From Symbiodinium natans (Eukaryota > Sar > Dinophyceae > Suessiales > Symbiodiniaceae), in NCBI GenBank assembly GCA_905221605.1, contig CAJNDS010002316.1, positions 85,001 to 149,000 of the forward strand: DNA of 64,000 bases. Reading direction: 5' to 3'. Position numbers and translations under genes: made by a program. Shown here piece by piece: positions 24,424-27,567 of the stretch (position 1 is the stretch's first letter; each line of letters opens with the position of its first letter). A model generated the notes under the pieces. That model was not told the DNA's origin. It searched no databases and saw nothing but the letters and a program-made list of their open reading frames with translations.

Positions 24424-27219
24424 ACCCTAAACCCTAAACCCAAAACCCCAAACCCTAAACCCTCAACCCTAAACCCTAAGCCTCCAACCCTAAACCCCGT
24501 TGAGCTCGGTTGAAGGAGAAGGCGAACGAGAAGGCCAAGGCGAATGCCTTCAAGGCGGCCAAGGAGGCTGCCGAGGAGGCTGCCAAGGCCAGCATGCAGG
24601 GGTTTTAGGGTTGGGGATTGGGGTTTAGGGTTTAGGGTTTAGGGTTTAGGGTTCTTGTATTCAGGCAGTTGAGTATTTAGGGTACAGTAAGGGGTACCCC
24701 ATCTTGGGAAAGAAGTAGCTTTGTACACCCTAAAACCTGGCTCGGGAATGCCCCACCCAAAAGGGACCTCAACTTGCCTTTTGCAGCGGCCAGACAGGAC
24801 GCCTTGAGCCGAAGCTCCCTAAACCCTGAAATCTGAGCCCCAAGCCCCCCCAAACCCTAAACTCCCCAAACAAAAACCCGAAACCCAAAGTGGTTGACGC
24901 GAGCCCTTAACCCTTAACCCTTAACCCTTAACCATTAAACCCTAAACCCTGAACCCTATAGCCCTAAACCCGAAACAATAAACCCTAAACCCTAAGCCCG
25001 AAAGCCGAAACCCTAAAACCTAGCCCTAAATCCCAAACCCTAAACCCTCATGTCTGGCAGGACAAGGCCGCCAAGGAGGCGCGCGAGGCCGCGGAGGAAG
25101 AGGCGGAGAAGCTGGCCAAGGCAGGTCGCGGGCCCGTGGAGTTTGGGGGATTCGGGTTTAGGGTTTAGGGTTTAGGGTTGAGGGTTTAGGGTTTGGGGTT
25201 TTGGGTTTAGGGTTTAGGATTGAGGGTTGAGGTTGAGGGTTTAGGGTTTAGGGGAATTCGCGAGTCAAGGTTGTAGGATGGGTCTAGGGCGAACTTCATG
25301 AAGGGTTGTCATGACACCCTTCGGGGGTTGTCGGGTGCGCAGGGGCCTGCTTGAGAGCCCTTCTTCAGTCCAGTCCTGAACCACACTGGGCTCTTGTGAA
25401 GGAATGTTGAAATGAGCAGCCATAATGCGGAAACTACTTTGGTTCAGCTGTTTGTTTTAAACACCATGCTTATGGTATTCTAAGTTAAGATGAAAACGGA
25501 AACCGCTTCTTTTATCCATATCATTCTATTGTCAACGATTCTTGCTGTGTGTTAAGCTTCTTGTTAGCCATATGAGAAGCAAGCCATATGTTATTTTTAG
25601 AGCCACACCTTCGTGGTACTGCAAGACAGGTGCCCATTCTAAGGAGACCGTAGAGATCAAACTTTTCCGGCATACCTATCACATATGAAGGCCCTTACTT
25701 GTGAACGATGCTTGTGGTCATTCAGTTGATGTTCAGGCCCCTACTTGTTCACCATGCCATGGACATCACTTACCTGCCCTGTGTGTAGTAGCTTAGCCAA
25801 GCCAAGCCAGCTGCACCTAGGCACCAGAAGACATCGTTCTCACCTCCCAAGCCGTGCCTAAGACAAAAATGAAACTGGGCCCACTGAGCTCGGCTTGGCT
25901 TGGCTCCCTTTGTGCTTCTTGCCTTGGCTTGGTTCCTTGAGATTTTTCAGCCTTGCTTTTGAAGAACATCATGTCAAGAGGAGTTGCTCAAAACCAATAT
26001 GAGCGCGTTCAGCCGTGCAAGCTTGCATTGAAGAACATCATACCGTCAAGAGAATTTTGCTTCAAAACCCAAGTGAATATCACTAAACCCCTAGGATGTG
26101 GCGGGCTGGGCCACGACACACCTGGGGAAAAAATGAAAAAAACCTACACCTTCTTGGGCCTAACTCTTGGCCAAGCCAAATTCGGAGCAAAGCCGACCCA
26201 AACAGCGAAAGCCAGGCCGCATTGAAGAAAGCAATTGGAAACCCGAGACCCCAAGCCAAGCCCCGAGCGAAGACAAGCTGCACCTAAGAGAAGCCAAGCC
26301 TATGCCCCAAGCCTTAAACCTTAAATGCTTTGAGCCTTAAACTCTACACTCTAGACCCTATACCCTAAACCCTAAACCCCAGACCCTAGACCCTAAACCC
26401 AGACTTTCCACCCACCTCGGCAAGAACCCAGCCAACGCCAGGCCGCCGCTGAGGAGTCAGCCACGAAGCGAGCAGCCGGGGGTCACAGCAGCCTGTTCTC
26501 CCCCTCTCGCCCCGTAAACTTGCCGCAAACTTACCAGAGGATGTCTTTAGCTTTGGGGGTTAGAGCCCCCCTGAATCCGACACCTGCAAACCTACGAAGC
26601 CTGTCTAGACCTGACCCCACCCCGCCTCTCGCAGTCGGGTTTGAGGTGACCCAGAGTAGGCCCTCATTCCTTTGTTAGGGTTGAGGTTCCCTCATAAGCC
26701 CTTTTAAACCAAAAAGGGTACCCCTAGCATTCCAAGGCTACTCTTGGGTCTAGGGCCTTAGCCATAAGCCTCTGAAACCCTTGTATGAAGCACCCCTGAA
26801 AATTCGCTTCCTTCAGTTGTCTCATTGACTAAAACCCCTTCCAAGGTTGAACCCGTGGAGGTTTGAAGACGGCTTCTCAGTCTAAACCCTAAACCCTAAA
26901 ACCCTAAAACCCTAAACCCTAAACCCTAAACCCGAAACCCTCCATGACAGTTCCTTGCGTAAACGCCCAGGTGGCTCTTTGTGAGTCTTAGGGCTGTGGG
27001 TTCGGGTCCTCATCAGCAAGGGTTAGGGTTTAGGGTTTAGGGTTTAGGGTTTAGGGTTTAGGGTTTAGGGTTTAGGGTTTAGGGTTTAGGGTTTAGGGTT
27101 TAGGGTTTAGGGTTTAGGGTTAGGGTTTAAGGTGTTGGGGTTTCGGGTTTGTGGGACTGGTGGGCGAGGTTGCGAAAGCTGCACGGATGGCTTCCGAAGG
27201 AGCAGAAGAGACCTCGCAG
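401..27219 (+). CDS. Many-exon gene region (Cys-rich start, then Ala/Lys/Glu-rich mini-exons), exon model
   Basis: This span groups the individual exon entries below. About 39 short open blocks lie on the + strand. Most begin after an AG and end before GT or GC, and they are separated by introns rich in TTTAGGG or CCCTAAA. From 6 kb onward the blocks share one composition (Ala, Lys, Glu, Asn-Ala-Thr), and many are multiples of three with phase 0 at both ends, so they probably belong to one protein made of long charged helices. The first 6 kb is cysteine-rich or acidic and could be the same gene or a neighbour. I do not recognise the protein and assign no function. The LTR element at 11631-20456 lies in one of its introns. 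No start codon, stop or transcript evidence was identified. Confidence 0.5.
526..621 (+). CDS. Candidate exon, acidic
   Basis: The block follows GGGTTTCAG. The frame offset by two bases reads PDPPKEEATALDSETDAESR and continues TLRELKTQSLE. A GTGGAA donor follows; if read on, a stop (TAG) appears 15 bases later, so I place the exon end before it. Confidence 0.4.
666..925. repeat. TTTAGGG tracts with a duplicated GGGCTACAGGATTTAGGG unit
   Basis: There are tracts at 677-717 and 828-925. Within the second, the interruption CTACAGGATT occurs twice, showing local duplication inside the array. Confidence 0.8.
939..1013 (+). CDS. Candidate exon before a repeat-flanked intron
   Basis: Acceptor CCCGCAG and donor GAG|GTCG. 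The protein includes TGEDASHQAASGSQRSLRDN and ends LRIL plus a split Arg codon. Its last ten bases and the first donor base recur at the 3' end of the following intron, and the reading frame continues into the next exon. Confidence 0.5.
1014..1118 (+). repeat. Telomere-repeat intron flanked by an 11-bp direct repeat
   Basis: The 105-bp interval begins GTCGTTTAGGG, is built mostly of TTTAGGG variants, and ends at an AG. GCATCTTGAGG occurs at 1004-1014 and again at 1109-1119, so the donor GT sits at the end of copy one and the acceptor AG in copy two. This is the pattern expected of an inserted intron with a target-site duplication. Confidence 0.5.
1119..1167 (+). CDS. Candidate exon after a repeat-flanked intron
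   Basis: It starts after GCATCTTGAG, completes the Arg codon of the preceding exon, and reads ALRPIMAHFVPERPAK. It ends at the donor GTAAAC. Frame continuity across the intron at 1014-1118 supports both exons. Confidence 0.45.
1370..1427 (+). CDS. Candidate exon
   Basis: The block reads PVAQIVDLSLQKLRHDNEA in phase 0. CCCTAAA repeats precede it, and the donor GT is the GT of a GGTTTAGGG tract that starts immediately after it. Confidence 0.45.
1429..1482. repeat. TTTAGGG tract
   Basis: The array is continuous from the donor of the preceding exon. Confidence 0.85.
1885..2170 (+). CDS. Possible coding stretch, unresolved frame
   Basis: This is a 286-base stretch free of telomeric repeats between repeat-rich flanks. 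One frame begins VDGIDINIAPWLGP; another contains SITKEKVHTNMVLPSTYSVS. Both look coding-like, so two exons in different frames are possible. No family was recognised. Confidence 0.25.
2177..2228. repeat. CCCTAAA tract
   Basis: This is a regular array ending at the CTAG acceptor of a candidate exon. Confidence 0.85.
2230..2303 (+). CDS. Candidate exon with EGF-like cysteines
   Basis: It follows CCCTAG at the end of a CCCTAAA tract. It reads TTGAPSSYSRGECMCRLGWD, and the GECMCRLGW part resembles the end of an EGF-like module. The 3' boundary is uncertain. Confidence 0.3.
2336..2776. repeat. TTTAGGG array decaying into a 23-bp minisatellite
   Basis: A pure TTTAGGG run passes into repeats of the type TTCGGGTTTAGGATTTAGGGCTT, then into short GGGTTTCCA units. 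It looks like higher-order amplification of degenerate telomeric units. Confidence 0.75.
2828..2900 (+). CDS. Possible exon
   Basis: It reads GQQGFFLHWTTKAEGFAFLK in one open frame between repeat-rich introns. Splice sites are not clear. Confidence 0.2.
3183..3271 (+). CDS. Candidate cysteine-rich exon
   Basis: After TAGTGCAG the frame reads ECVPQKPWGFECGFYPRQQQ and continues NRVCQDPKPW, with three cysteines. CCCTAAA repeats lie before it and TTTAGGG variants after it. The donor is not certain. Confidence 0.45.
4078..4130. repeat. TTTAGGG tract
   Basis: A regular G-strand array about 28 bases upstream of the exon at 4159. Confidence 0.85.
4159..4277 (+). CDS. Candidate cysteine-rich exon with canonical splice sites
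   Basis: The acceptor is pyrimidine-rich (TTCTGTTTCTGTAG) and the donor is GTATGC. The 119-base exon contains CEYCTAEDDCKTGSARRDKC followed by CEGCGALFKTP. That gives six cysteines in about 25 residues, suggesting a small disulphide-bonded or metal-binding module. It is one of the clearest exons in the left part of the window. Confidence 0.55.
4297..4440. repeat. Microsatellite cluster
   Basis: Runs of AAAG, TC, AAAT and TA follow one another directly after the exon at 4159-4277. Confidence 0.85.
4797..4856 (+). CDS. Candidate exon, 20 codons
   Basis: It follows GAAGCAG and reads IRHVKDCVRVGDLKRMEEGL in phase 0. It ends before GTGGGG. No family was recognised. Confidence 0.4.
5028..5105 (+). 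CDS. Candidate acidic exon
   Basis: It reads SFSEEEAAEEEKELEPWEDD and then DVFEAP. The donor GT is the start of GTTTTAGGGTTTAGGG. The acceptor is uncertain. Confidence 0.4.
5356..5409 (+). CDS. Candidate exon
   Basis: After TTTTGAG it reads KAWGHKGAESAEAMAVHR and ends before GTGGGT. It lies between G-strand telomeric tracts. Confidence 0.35.
5720..5960. repeat. Degenerate CCCTAAA array
   Basis: Variants CCCCTAAA, CCCGAAA and CCCTGAA lead to the acceptor at 5999-6000. Confidence 0.7.
6001..6057 (+). CDS. Candidate exon, 19 codons, GC donor
   Basis: The acceptor CTGCCTCCAG follows a CCCTAAA-rich stretch. It reads DGDLKPFGRQEPKMCVTVK in phase 0 and ends AAG|GCCTGG. This AAG|GC donor recurs in many exons downstream. 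Confidence 0.5.
6352..6373 (+). CDS. Short exon piece before a repeat-flanked intron
   Basis: It reads SQGVVQQ and runs in frame into VTIPALTVRD of the next exon once the 140-bp intron is removed. It is supported by that continuity. Confidence 0.45.
6374..6513 (+). repeat. Intron flanked by a 17-bp direct repeat
   Basis: CAGCAGGTCACGATTCC occurs at 6368-6384 and 6509-6525. The donor GT (6374-6375) lies in copy one and the acceptor AG (6512-6513) in copy two. Removing 6374-6513 restores one uninterrupted reading frame. The interior consists mainly of CCCTAAA variants. This is the best example in the window of an intron that looks like an insertion with target duplication. Confidence 0.6.
6514..6619 (+). 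CDS. Candidate exon, helical
   Basis: It reads VTIPALTVRDKSIRIIEAKV and continues NTTLEALRALRRLN. It ends in CTCAACAGG|GTTTAGGG, so the GT donor coincides with the start of a TTTAGGG tract. It marks the change from cysteine-rich to helical Ala/Lys/Glu-rich sequence. Confidence 0.55.
6758..6904. repeat. CCCTAAA tract, about 20 units
   Basis: A nearly perfect array between the exons at 6514 and 6942. Confidence 0.9.
6942..6965 (+). CDS. Mini-exon, 8 codons
   Basis: After GACGCCAG it reads VVANATQK, then AAG|GCGCGC. A 150-bp CCCTAAA tract lies just upstream. Phase 0 on both sides. Confidence 0.4.
7247..7300 (+). CDS. Mini-exon, 18 codons
   Basis: It reads ADANATATAKTVRQAVVE between GCGGAG and the donor GAG|GCCAAAGC. 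The ATATAK...VVE core and the identical donor recur in the exon at 11472, pointing to exon duplication. Confidence 0.5.
7323..7415. mobile_element. MITE-like element A, copy 1
   Basis: TGTTCCCCCTTATACTCGCA opens the element, and its near-perfect inverted copy closes it at 7390-7415. The 93-bp interior has a second hairpin (TAATAGG/CCTATTA). A related element is at 57494-57603. Confidence 0.55.
7742..7795 (+). CDS. Mini-exon, 18 codons
   Basis: It follows GGCCCAG and reads AEANASYNATAAAEATYT. It ends before GTACCC. Phase 0, same Asn-Ala-Thr style as its neighbours. Confidence 0.5.
8114..8155 (+). CDS. Mini-exon, 14 codons
   Basis: It follows CCCTCCAG and reads AFAEAMDTATAVYK, ending AAG|GCCCAG. 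An alternative donor (GGG|GTGAGG) would extend it to 8169. The AVYK end resembles that of the exon at 20721. Confidence 0.45.
8454..8690. repeat. CCCTAAA tract with degenerate end
   Basis: A near-perfect array to about 8618, then CCCCAAA variants. It lies upstream of the exon at 8737. Confidence 0.9.
8737..8787 (+). CDS. Mini-exon, 17 codons
   Basis: It follows GCCCTCAG and reads AVATAEAKRKEKGGASK, ending AAG|GCCAAG. CCCTAAA lies upstream and TTTAGGG downstream. Confidence 0.5.
8828..8940. repeat. TTTAGGG/TTTGGGG variant array
   Basis: G-strand variants follow the exon at 8737-8787. Confidence 0.75.
9121..9390. repeat. Minisatellite around GAGTTTCCTGAC
   Basis: Five imperfect copies of GAGTTTCCTGAC or close variants occur, spaced about 45-105 bases, with related TGTGTCCACAACCGAA spacers. 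One frame stays open for 145 codons (8964-9401), but the repeats explain it, so I do not call a gene. Confidence 0.6.
9569..9745. repeat. CCCTAAA/CCCTCAA/CCCCAAA mixed array
   Basis: Alternating variant units just upstream of the exon at 9753. Confidence 0.8.
9753..9817 (+). CDS. Candidate exon
   Basis: It follows CTTTCTGAG and reads EATAAARSNGTASSKEIANA plus T and a split Arg codon. It ends at GTGCTC. A CCCTAAA-rich tract precedes it and TTTAGGG follows. Confidence 0.5.
10202..10308. repeat. CCCTAAA tract
   Basis: A regular array ending next to the acceptor of the block at 10319. Confidence 0.9.
10319..10369 (+). CDS. Possible exon
   Basis: After GGCGGACAG one frame reads ATVKLRQTGHGSLAGT and then meets a stop. 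The donor must lie before 10370, but which one is unclear. Confidence 0.3.
10374..10520. repeat. Pair of ~50-bp direct repeats split by TTTAGGG
   Basis: CCCTTCATTGTATTCCCTTT at 10376 and CCCTTCATCTTATTCCCTTT at about 10463 start two similar segments containing ATATATAGCTT, with a short TTTAGGG array between them. Confidence 0.65.
10684..10782 (+). CDS. Candidate exon
   Basis: It follows TACGTCACAG. The frame reads EVPLKARGKAEASAEESASV and continues HIEDSATVTKTL. A GC donor in CTTG|GCAGGG is likely. Composition matches the mini-exon series. Confidence 0.45.
11167..11218 (+). CDS. Candidate exon
   Basis: It reads NRMVEVEGVGTRTKEFK and ends AAG|GCGCCG. CCCTAAA repeats precede it. The acceptor GTCGCAAG gives a split first codon. 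Confidence 0.4.
11472..11501 (+). CDS. Mini-exon, 10 codons, last before the LTR element
   Basis: It reads ATATAKAIVE between TGCGGAG and GAG|GCCAAAGC, the same donor as the exon at 7247. The following intron begins with a TTTAGGG tract that holds the LTR retrotransposon. Confidence 0.5.
11579..11630. repeat. TTTAGGG tract, target of the LTR element
   Basis: This is a regular TTTAGGG array. Its last five bases, TAGGG (11626-11630), are repeated right after the 3' LTR (20457-20461). Confidence 0.9.
11631..11922 (+). repeat. 5' LTR
   Basis: The 292 bp begin TGCGGAGCTG and end CCCGTA. They match 20165-20456 except for C/T in TTCGATCCGGG and C/G near the end. The start is the usual TG; the end is TA rather than CA. 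Confidence 0.9.
11923..11934 (+). promoter_or_regulatory. Primer-binding site, half-tRNA (initiator Met anticodon arm)
   Basis: GGTTATGAGCCC begins at the first base after the LTR. It is the reverse complement of the GGGCUCAUAACC anticodon arm of yeast-type initiator tRNA-Met. Copia and Ty5 are primed by this kind of internal tRNA half. Confidence 0.75.
11990..13057 (+). CDS. LTR element ORF1, WW-domain protein (355 aa)
   Basis: The ATG is 67 bases after the LTR. The N-terminal half is acidic and Ser/Gly-rich with a K/R patch (RRPLNKIKRG). A Glu-rich helix (EEEILQMEAERLRQLSEEED) precedes a WW domain at about residues 220-250, with W, YYYC and KWTLPG. WW domains bind proline-rich peptides. 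The frame ends in a TAG inside the start of ORF2, which is in the -1 frame relative to it (overlap 13015-13057). It may be a separate gag-like protein or the N-terminus of a longer product. The role in the element is inferred from position. Confidence 0.6.
   Translation: MPSPKRWLQPASDGGQNGGAGNGAAESLGERSVLEEVIPGAEEHLEEVLVAESPNVGMSPNVDMVSNAEAEGRAVSVSPKPGEKRNWDATGGIDREMEVTVLRVLQKHGYQPSTSTSGRMVDQGSQTDLIGEVPQATRRPLNKIKRGPSSSSQGGGSGQEQKGADSFEAAPAAEYAMGEEEILQMEAERLRQLSEEEDEMRQVPERDGFRKDEHLIQACDGTMWEWHLHEDGRQYYYCLDTQESKWTLPGVGEKMKSDEVVGSPSGNELEMEAALGSSSSTPKTESTRAFQGSVNSLGEKDFSSTIRDSGPRAGGDAPTSGSPDEEGTEPTSLELNIWIGKEWERFLRVWQRWNR
13015..17268 (+). CDS. LTR element ORF2, S1-like plus three CCCH zinc fingers (1417 aa)
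   Basis: The first ~310 residues are acidic and repetitive. About residues 320-388 resemble an S1/cold-shock RNA-binding fold (MGLVRCINGYGAFLDHG, then VNGTVKRVEDDGTIILD). Three CCCH fingers follow near residues 627, 719 and 768; the first two fit C-X7-C-X5-C-X3-H and the third is C-X8-C-X6-C-X3-H. Near residue 900 a helical segment (TLGVTNVSDLQEFIFVEDLV) looks like a SAM domain. The C-terminal part has Ser/Arg-rich stretches. These features suit an RNA-packaging gag-type protein. CCCH fingers in place of the usual retroviral CCHC knuckle are unusual. The TGA overlaps an ATG of ORF3. Confidence 0.6.
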   Translation: MGALSEGVAAVESVGPEEKIPNVEIGTVSAAEERVVDVVPVVQEGGPGDSEDGGKKLCVTTEEVSSFGAKIPAIQGEKEASGIAGDTEDLKDEAWSANDARVDAPDSTWSAKEARVEVHMVLRSTGDCNNGAQVSAAADDGGSQVDALVQPEVSREERNDKGYTGANEAAVVNDGGNSPLETMEPKEPAVEESVPAVDDQLNRPAVEENLPAAEGVTKDSNDGSTPMKGEVLPSGSSPEVDTERTAADEAKPLAEKKGGPEIQEHKGDEPVGLVEQDEQCDPKVKTKDAPGADDTEVVSEEHAKKVPRAGALESPGKHCYQEGDEIMGLVRCINGYGAFLDHGDVNVLVPAEGNNTYQFKFGDTVNGTVKRVEDDGTIILDTFLVLEEDVEDSSSTLRKWKPSDWSTWWTDSWYAGQWYQDSNGQWDWKQEEEQSDEELVVQELSSEEREERQLYGEKIYKALLENVNEDEAYVGKITGMLLGRPMEELQECVADHAFLNAEARRAYGILQNDGWKPDGTESTGLGKLTTFSRKQYHNALFELACRKRRFTRPVVGEAVATVLNQGEDEFWNALWLDTKLFLQELDGAVQSMSKRENKPMEAYMDPDQYKKAHMTPQTVSPGYSKLCKFFNKGRCRNGDGCPYEHRRYGEGWPEGGSTDPKNSQEAEDEDGNIGDPPTEEGTVDEAQQEREDLAFRAKYNFGKGASKGEPTSGEPKGRLCLYYNQGGCKYGTTCRYRHNDDIALEGTWEPGKSWDNASRKALRDAGFHHCCFDYYLRGRCRKGSNFCKYSHDEMSDERLTLLKHLVQVANQVRFEKERGWEISDRSTFQPPASGGAESSSSSAPKALQMTNVSQKEGEKGILDEAEADEQKNSVAESTGTRLQNPEEPIENWMARNEHLWVYTPHVSEVMITLGVTNVSDLQEFIFVEDLVDKGINKVTACKILQLVGDVRYRPGGPEKAVPSDASVRVQQSSGSKGTGRAAVRTLTQVREAEDSGAKTMPRGSYRELFDKVRYRDAWTLAQRSPLCVQKLQLVGVGMPPVNPPTKKYRSRSNPVRRGRPLLDKKQVRQVPRSRSQRRVQPAEVVEKPKPLELKPRGGLSYRFSRAWADVVDDDEQAEALVSYAASSSDSSEEETNAAQRLKEIFLKERDSQRTAIRGNVPQSGSSGSNDGPKKSVHLGEGRDKASRGETRQEVTSQVFSLPQPSRRTEQFQKRARDGSVMVGSLAVGSTDEVLPGQGVAGQVNVSEGAQVLPGQEVAGQETALEGAVQIPGEETDQNEGEGGSNELRGDGAKTLDVRPVKNVPQQLLVKGLLTRIYWKVAVGKLPVGHKDYQKGSNKMDRNLVISMSSEGASEQDENLALEDDADQSMGDGAMVVLVYDPRTLIQSPTTDWVMRRSGQQWRTWHRGYVLKWFKWMK
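17187..19793 (+). CDS. LTR element ORF3, three more CCCH fingers (frame 868 codons; ATG at 17265)
   Basis: The frame opens at 17187 with TTG. ATGs lie at 17214 and 17265; the one at 17265-17267 overlaps the ORF2 stop as ATGA, so stop-start reinitiation is a plausible way to make it. Three CCCH fingers lie at about residues 456-476, 487-506 and 514-533 of the frame, with spacing C-X8/9-C-X5-C-X3-H. The C-terminus is Lys/Glu-rich with probable nuclear signals (KKKVKKKRK). No protease, integrase or polymerase motif was seen. A -1 frameshift from ORF2 is the alternative to reinitiation. Confidence 0.6.
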   Translation: MGYASLWPAMAYMAQRICAEMVQVDEMNAQQGTGALLFQRRDQGYYCDLHHSFHDNPCLPAVGNYPLSVMGALLSPGLEGEFKNTDKFGTAMEAIAYDWSRSPGMEVHIELMARVAKMVHPFLNLGAQGSVMVSEFLWQRGRARLMEFLQAATCADQLEALWRRMDDDADEEVDPSTAVLEVLGPEDAVLDQGNNESLIPIEDAGGETSGDTGGDGKAPEVSPEEETSSGSSRLADTRIFLWSVYSRVASNFSMQDRTTGKIFDSTKGYPGEGPSNDDNPSSKRNLPWISEDYLDKVVSKKMERSSDMDGFVPGSEGPLEKAEVENVTASKILMALWKKGHRVGYRRLCRLNASGCKVGAMKRPIKRVQKIGTRKAFTKMFNVFGSSQHGSGVGGKPIMKVVGPRPGFPAVLQAPNTDSTSGEGSSPQVHGNVHVEHNRPMDRYEAERLEKRKKGFCYWFGKGKDRCKFGDDCKFIHSEDDVVLHSYWCKYYVAGRECFAGKDCEFSHDATGVRCIQFARSGKCRFGDRCVFEHGVPLEEQRPRSPRTPPRDGPRRSSGANGGEKEISPEQFDDGEEDFMVYDDDTKMTELLMEAISFLSNGKPDLARAEADPLFKLLKFAGDTDQMDQVWVSWTTGMLTVLELLEVVKFYEISLTEVEEWVNDLRIWYERANLGEEKDSKKGKKRSLERESSKDIPAEKEVVETSETEVAVEEEKKKVKKKRKAAAIEDPYTLMVPKPKKMPAIIEKGGSSSNVVVSAVEKASKVRTKSNVGGKTKKKEKSQSPKKEEVVMVQDPEEKDRPSDADAPGSATANVELGQSCQAIEDAKREGLVSSIQRGVQDPVLTVSDLEYILLQLHLKIANNRKKK
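19794..20151 (+). other. 3' untranslated part of the LTR element
   Basis: No convincing coding sequence was seen. A short inverted repeat, CCTAGGAAATCCTAGG, sits near 20139-20154 just before the purine tract. Confidence 0.5.
20152..20164 (+). promoter_or_regulatory. Polypurine tract
   Basis: AGGACAGGGGGAG lies immediately upstream of the 3' LTR, where plus-strand DNA synthesis would be primed. Confidence 0.6.
20165..20456 (+). repeat. 3' LTR
   Basis: This is the second 292-bp copy, TGCGGAG to CCCGTA, followed directly by the duplicated TAGGG and then a TTTAGGG array. Confidence 0.9.
20457..20529. repeat. TTTAGGG tract after the LTR element
   Basis: This is the continuation of the tract at 11579-11630, out of register by the 5-bp target duplication. 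Confidence 0.9.
20721..20792 (+). CDS. Mini-exon, 24 codons
   Basis: It follows CCGCGGAG and reads AKQMLSQDSLRQSGVPFARA then VYKK. Donor AAG|GTGCCC. Phase 0. It resumes the mini-exon series after the LTR element. Confidence 0.55.
21071..21109 (+). CDS. Mini-exon, 13 codons
   Basis: CCCCGCCAG, then AEREAYAQAKDAY, then donor GTGAGA. Both splice sites are good and phase is 0. Confidence 0.55.
21350..21388 (+). CDS. Mini-exon, 13 codons
   Basis: AACCCCAG, then EKATSSAINLATK, then GTCGGC. Phase 0, followed by a TTTAGGG tract. Confidence 0.5.
21413..21515. repeat. TTTAGGG tract
   Basis: A regular G-strand array shortly after the exon at 21350-21388. Confidence 0.9.
21765..21821 (+). CDS. Mini-exon, 19 codons
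   Basis: It follows AGTTCAG and reads AAKDRIDADIEAQVAKYTE, ending GAG|GCATCC. CCCTAAA lies upstream and TTTAGGG variants downstream. Confidence 0.5.
21840..21955. repeat. G-rich low-complexity tract
   Basis: Runs of 5-13 G with short T or A spacers. It could fold as G-quadruplexes on the + strand. Confidence 0.7.
22255..22338 (+). CDS. Mini-exon, 28 codons
   Basis: It follows GCCCCAG and reads EQRPQLEKMALEDAVNSTAG then IKKTLQES. Donor GTGGGA. Phase 0. Confidence 0.55.
22542..22583 (+). CDS. Mini-exon, 14 codons
   Basis: After CTGACCCAG it reads EAAVKEAMARAVSK, ending AAG|GCCTGA. An upstream acceptor (GGTTCAG) would add YATHLTQ. Confidence 0.5.
22599..22690. repeat. CCCTAAA tract
   Basis: A regular array after the exon at 22542-22583, opposite to the usual orientation for that side. 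Confidence 0.9.
22930..22977 (+). CDS. Mini-exon, 16 codons
   Basis: After GCAGAAAG it reads VKARAPMVAQKEAEAK, ending AAG|GCGCGG. CCCTAAA variants lie before and TTTAGGG after. Confidence 0.5.
23211..23234 (+). CDS. Mini-exon, 8 codons
   Basis: AACTCGCAG, then VKKAAAEE, then GAG|GCACGG. A GT donor five bases later is the alternative. Confidence 0.4.
23688..23785 (+). CDS. Candidate exon
   Basis: After ACGGCGAG it reads ATREATRKAQKEARDGLKRK and continues AMVKAREEAQET. It ends at GTGAGG, or earlier at AAG|GCCAGA (23759), which would keep phase 0. CCCTAAA precedes and TTTAGGG follows. Confidence 0.5.
24275..24426. repeat. Homogeneous CCCTCAA array
   Basis: About 21 units of CCCTCAA with a single variant (CCCGCAA), passing into CCCTAAA at its 3' end. 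The uniform variant suggests local amplification rather than point decay. Confidence 0.9.
24516..24587 (+). CDS. Mini-exon, 24 codons
   Basis: After GGTTGAAG it reads EKANEKAKANAFKAAKEAAE then EAAK, ending AAG|GCCAGC. This is a strong amphipathic helix pattern. A CCCTCAA array lies just upstream and TTTAGGG downstream. Confidence 0.5.
25061..25120 (+). CDS. Mini-exon, 20 codons
   Basis: GTCTGGCAG, then DKAAKEAREAAEEEAEKLAK, then AAG|GCAGGT. This is a clear GC donor example with phase 0, flanked by CCCTAAA (before) and TTTAGGG (after). Confidence 0.55.
25270..26340. other. Intron or intergenic sequence without telomeric repeats
   Basis: No convincing exon. It contains a 40-bp direct repeat (GAAGAACATCAT...GTCAAGAG near 25961 and 26030) and an inverted AGCCAAGCCAAG/CTTGGCTTGGCT pair near 25796 and 25893. 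Confidence 0.5.
26442..26471 (+). CDS. Mini-exon, 10 codons
   Basis: After ACGCCAG it reads AAAEESATKR, ending CGA|GCAGCC. CCCTAAA variants precede it. Confidence 0.35.
26520..27022. other. Non-coding stretch
   Basis: Nothing beyond scattered CCCTAAA units near 26882-26940 and a GGGTACCCC-containing segment near 26717. Confidence 0.4.
27023..27128. repeat. TTTAGGG tract
   Basis: A regular G-strand array of about 14 units. Confidence 0.9.
27169..27219 (+). CDS. Mini-exon, 17 codons, last of the series recognised
   Basis: After GGGCGAG it reads VAKAARMASEGAEETSQ, ending CAG|GCGCAG. The telomeric tract before it is G-strand, unlike most. Confidence 0.4.
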
Positions 27220-27296
27220 GCGCAGTTTCCCACGGGGTATGTGGAAGGCTTTTTCTCTAAAAGAGTAAGGGGTATGACTATGACAAGTATAAAGAT

Positions 27297-27434
27297 ACTA
27301 CTTGGAGGTTCATGGTACTTATTATCCAAGTATAGCTGTACTTAGAACCATCTTAGGGCACTTAAGAGGGCTTATAAGTAGGTTACAAGTACAGGTTGTT
27401 CTTGGTTCATAAGTACCATGAACCTCCAAGTAGG
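27297..27434. mobile_element. MITE-like element B, copy 1
   Basis: Perfect 24-25-bp terminal inverted repeats: TACTTGGAGGTTCATGGTAC... at the start and its reverse complement at the end. The outer TA on each side could be a TA target duplication. A related copy is at 57823-57940. Confidence 0.65.
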
Positions 27435-27451
27435 TGTTCCTGAAGCGGGAT

Positions 27452-27541
27452 ATACCCTAAACCCTAAACCCTAAGCCCTAAACCCTAAACCCTAAACCCT
27501 AAACCCTAAACCCTAAACCCTAAACCCTAAACCCTAAACCC
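27452..27541. repeat. CCCTAAA tract
   Basis: A regular array with one GCCCTAA unit. Confidence 0.9.
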
Positions 27542-27567
27542 AAGTTGATAGCCCATCGCCACATGAC

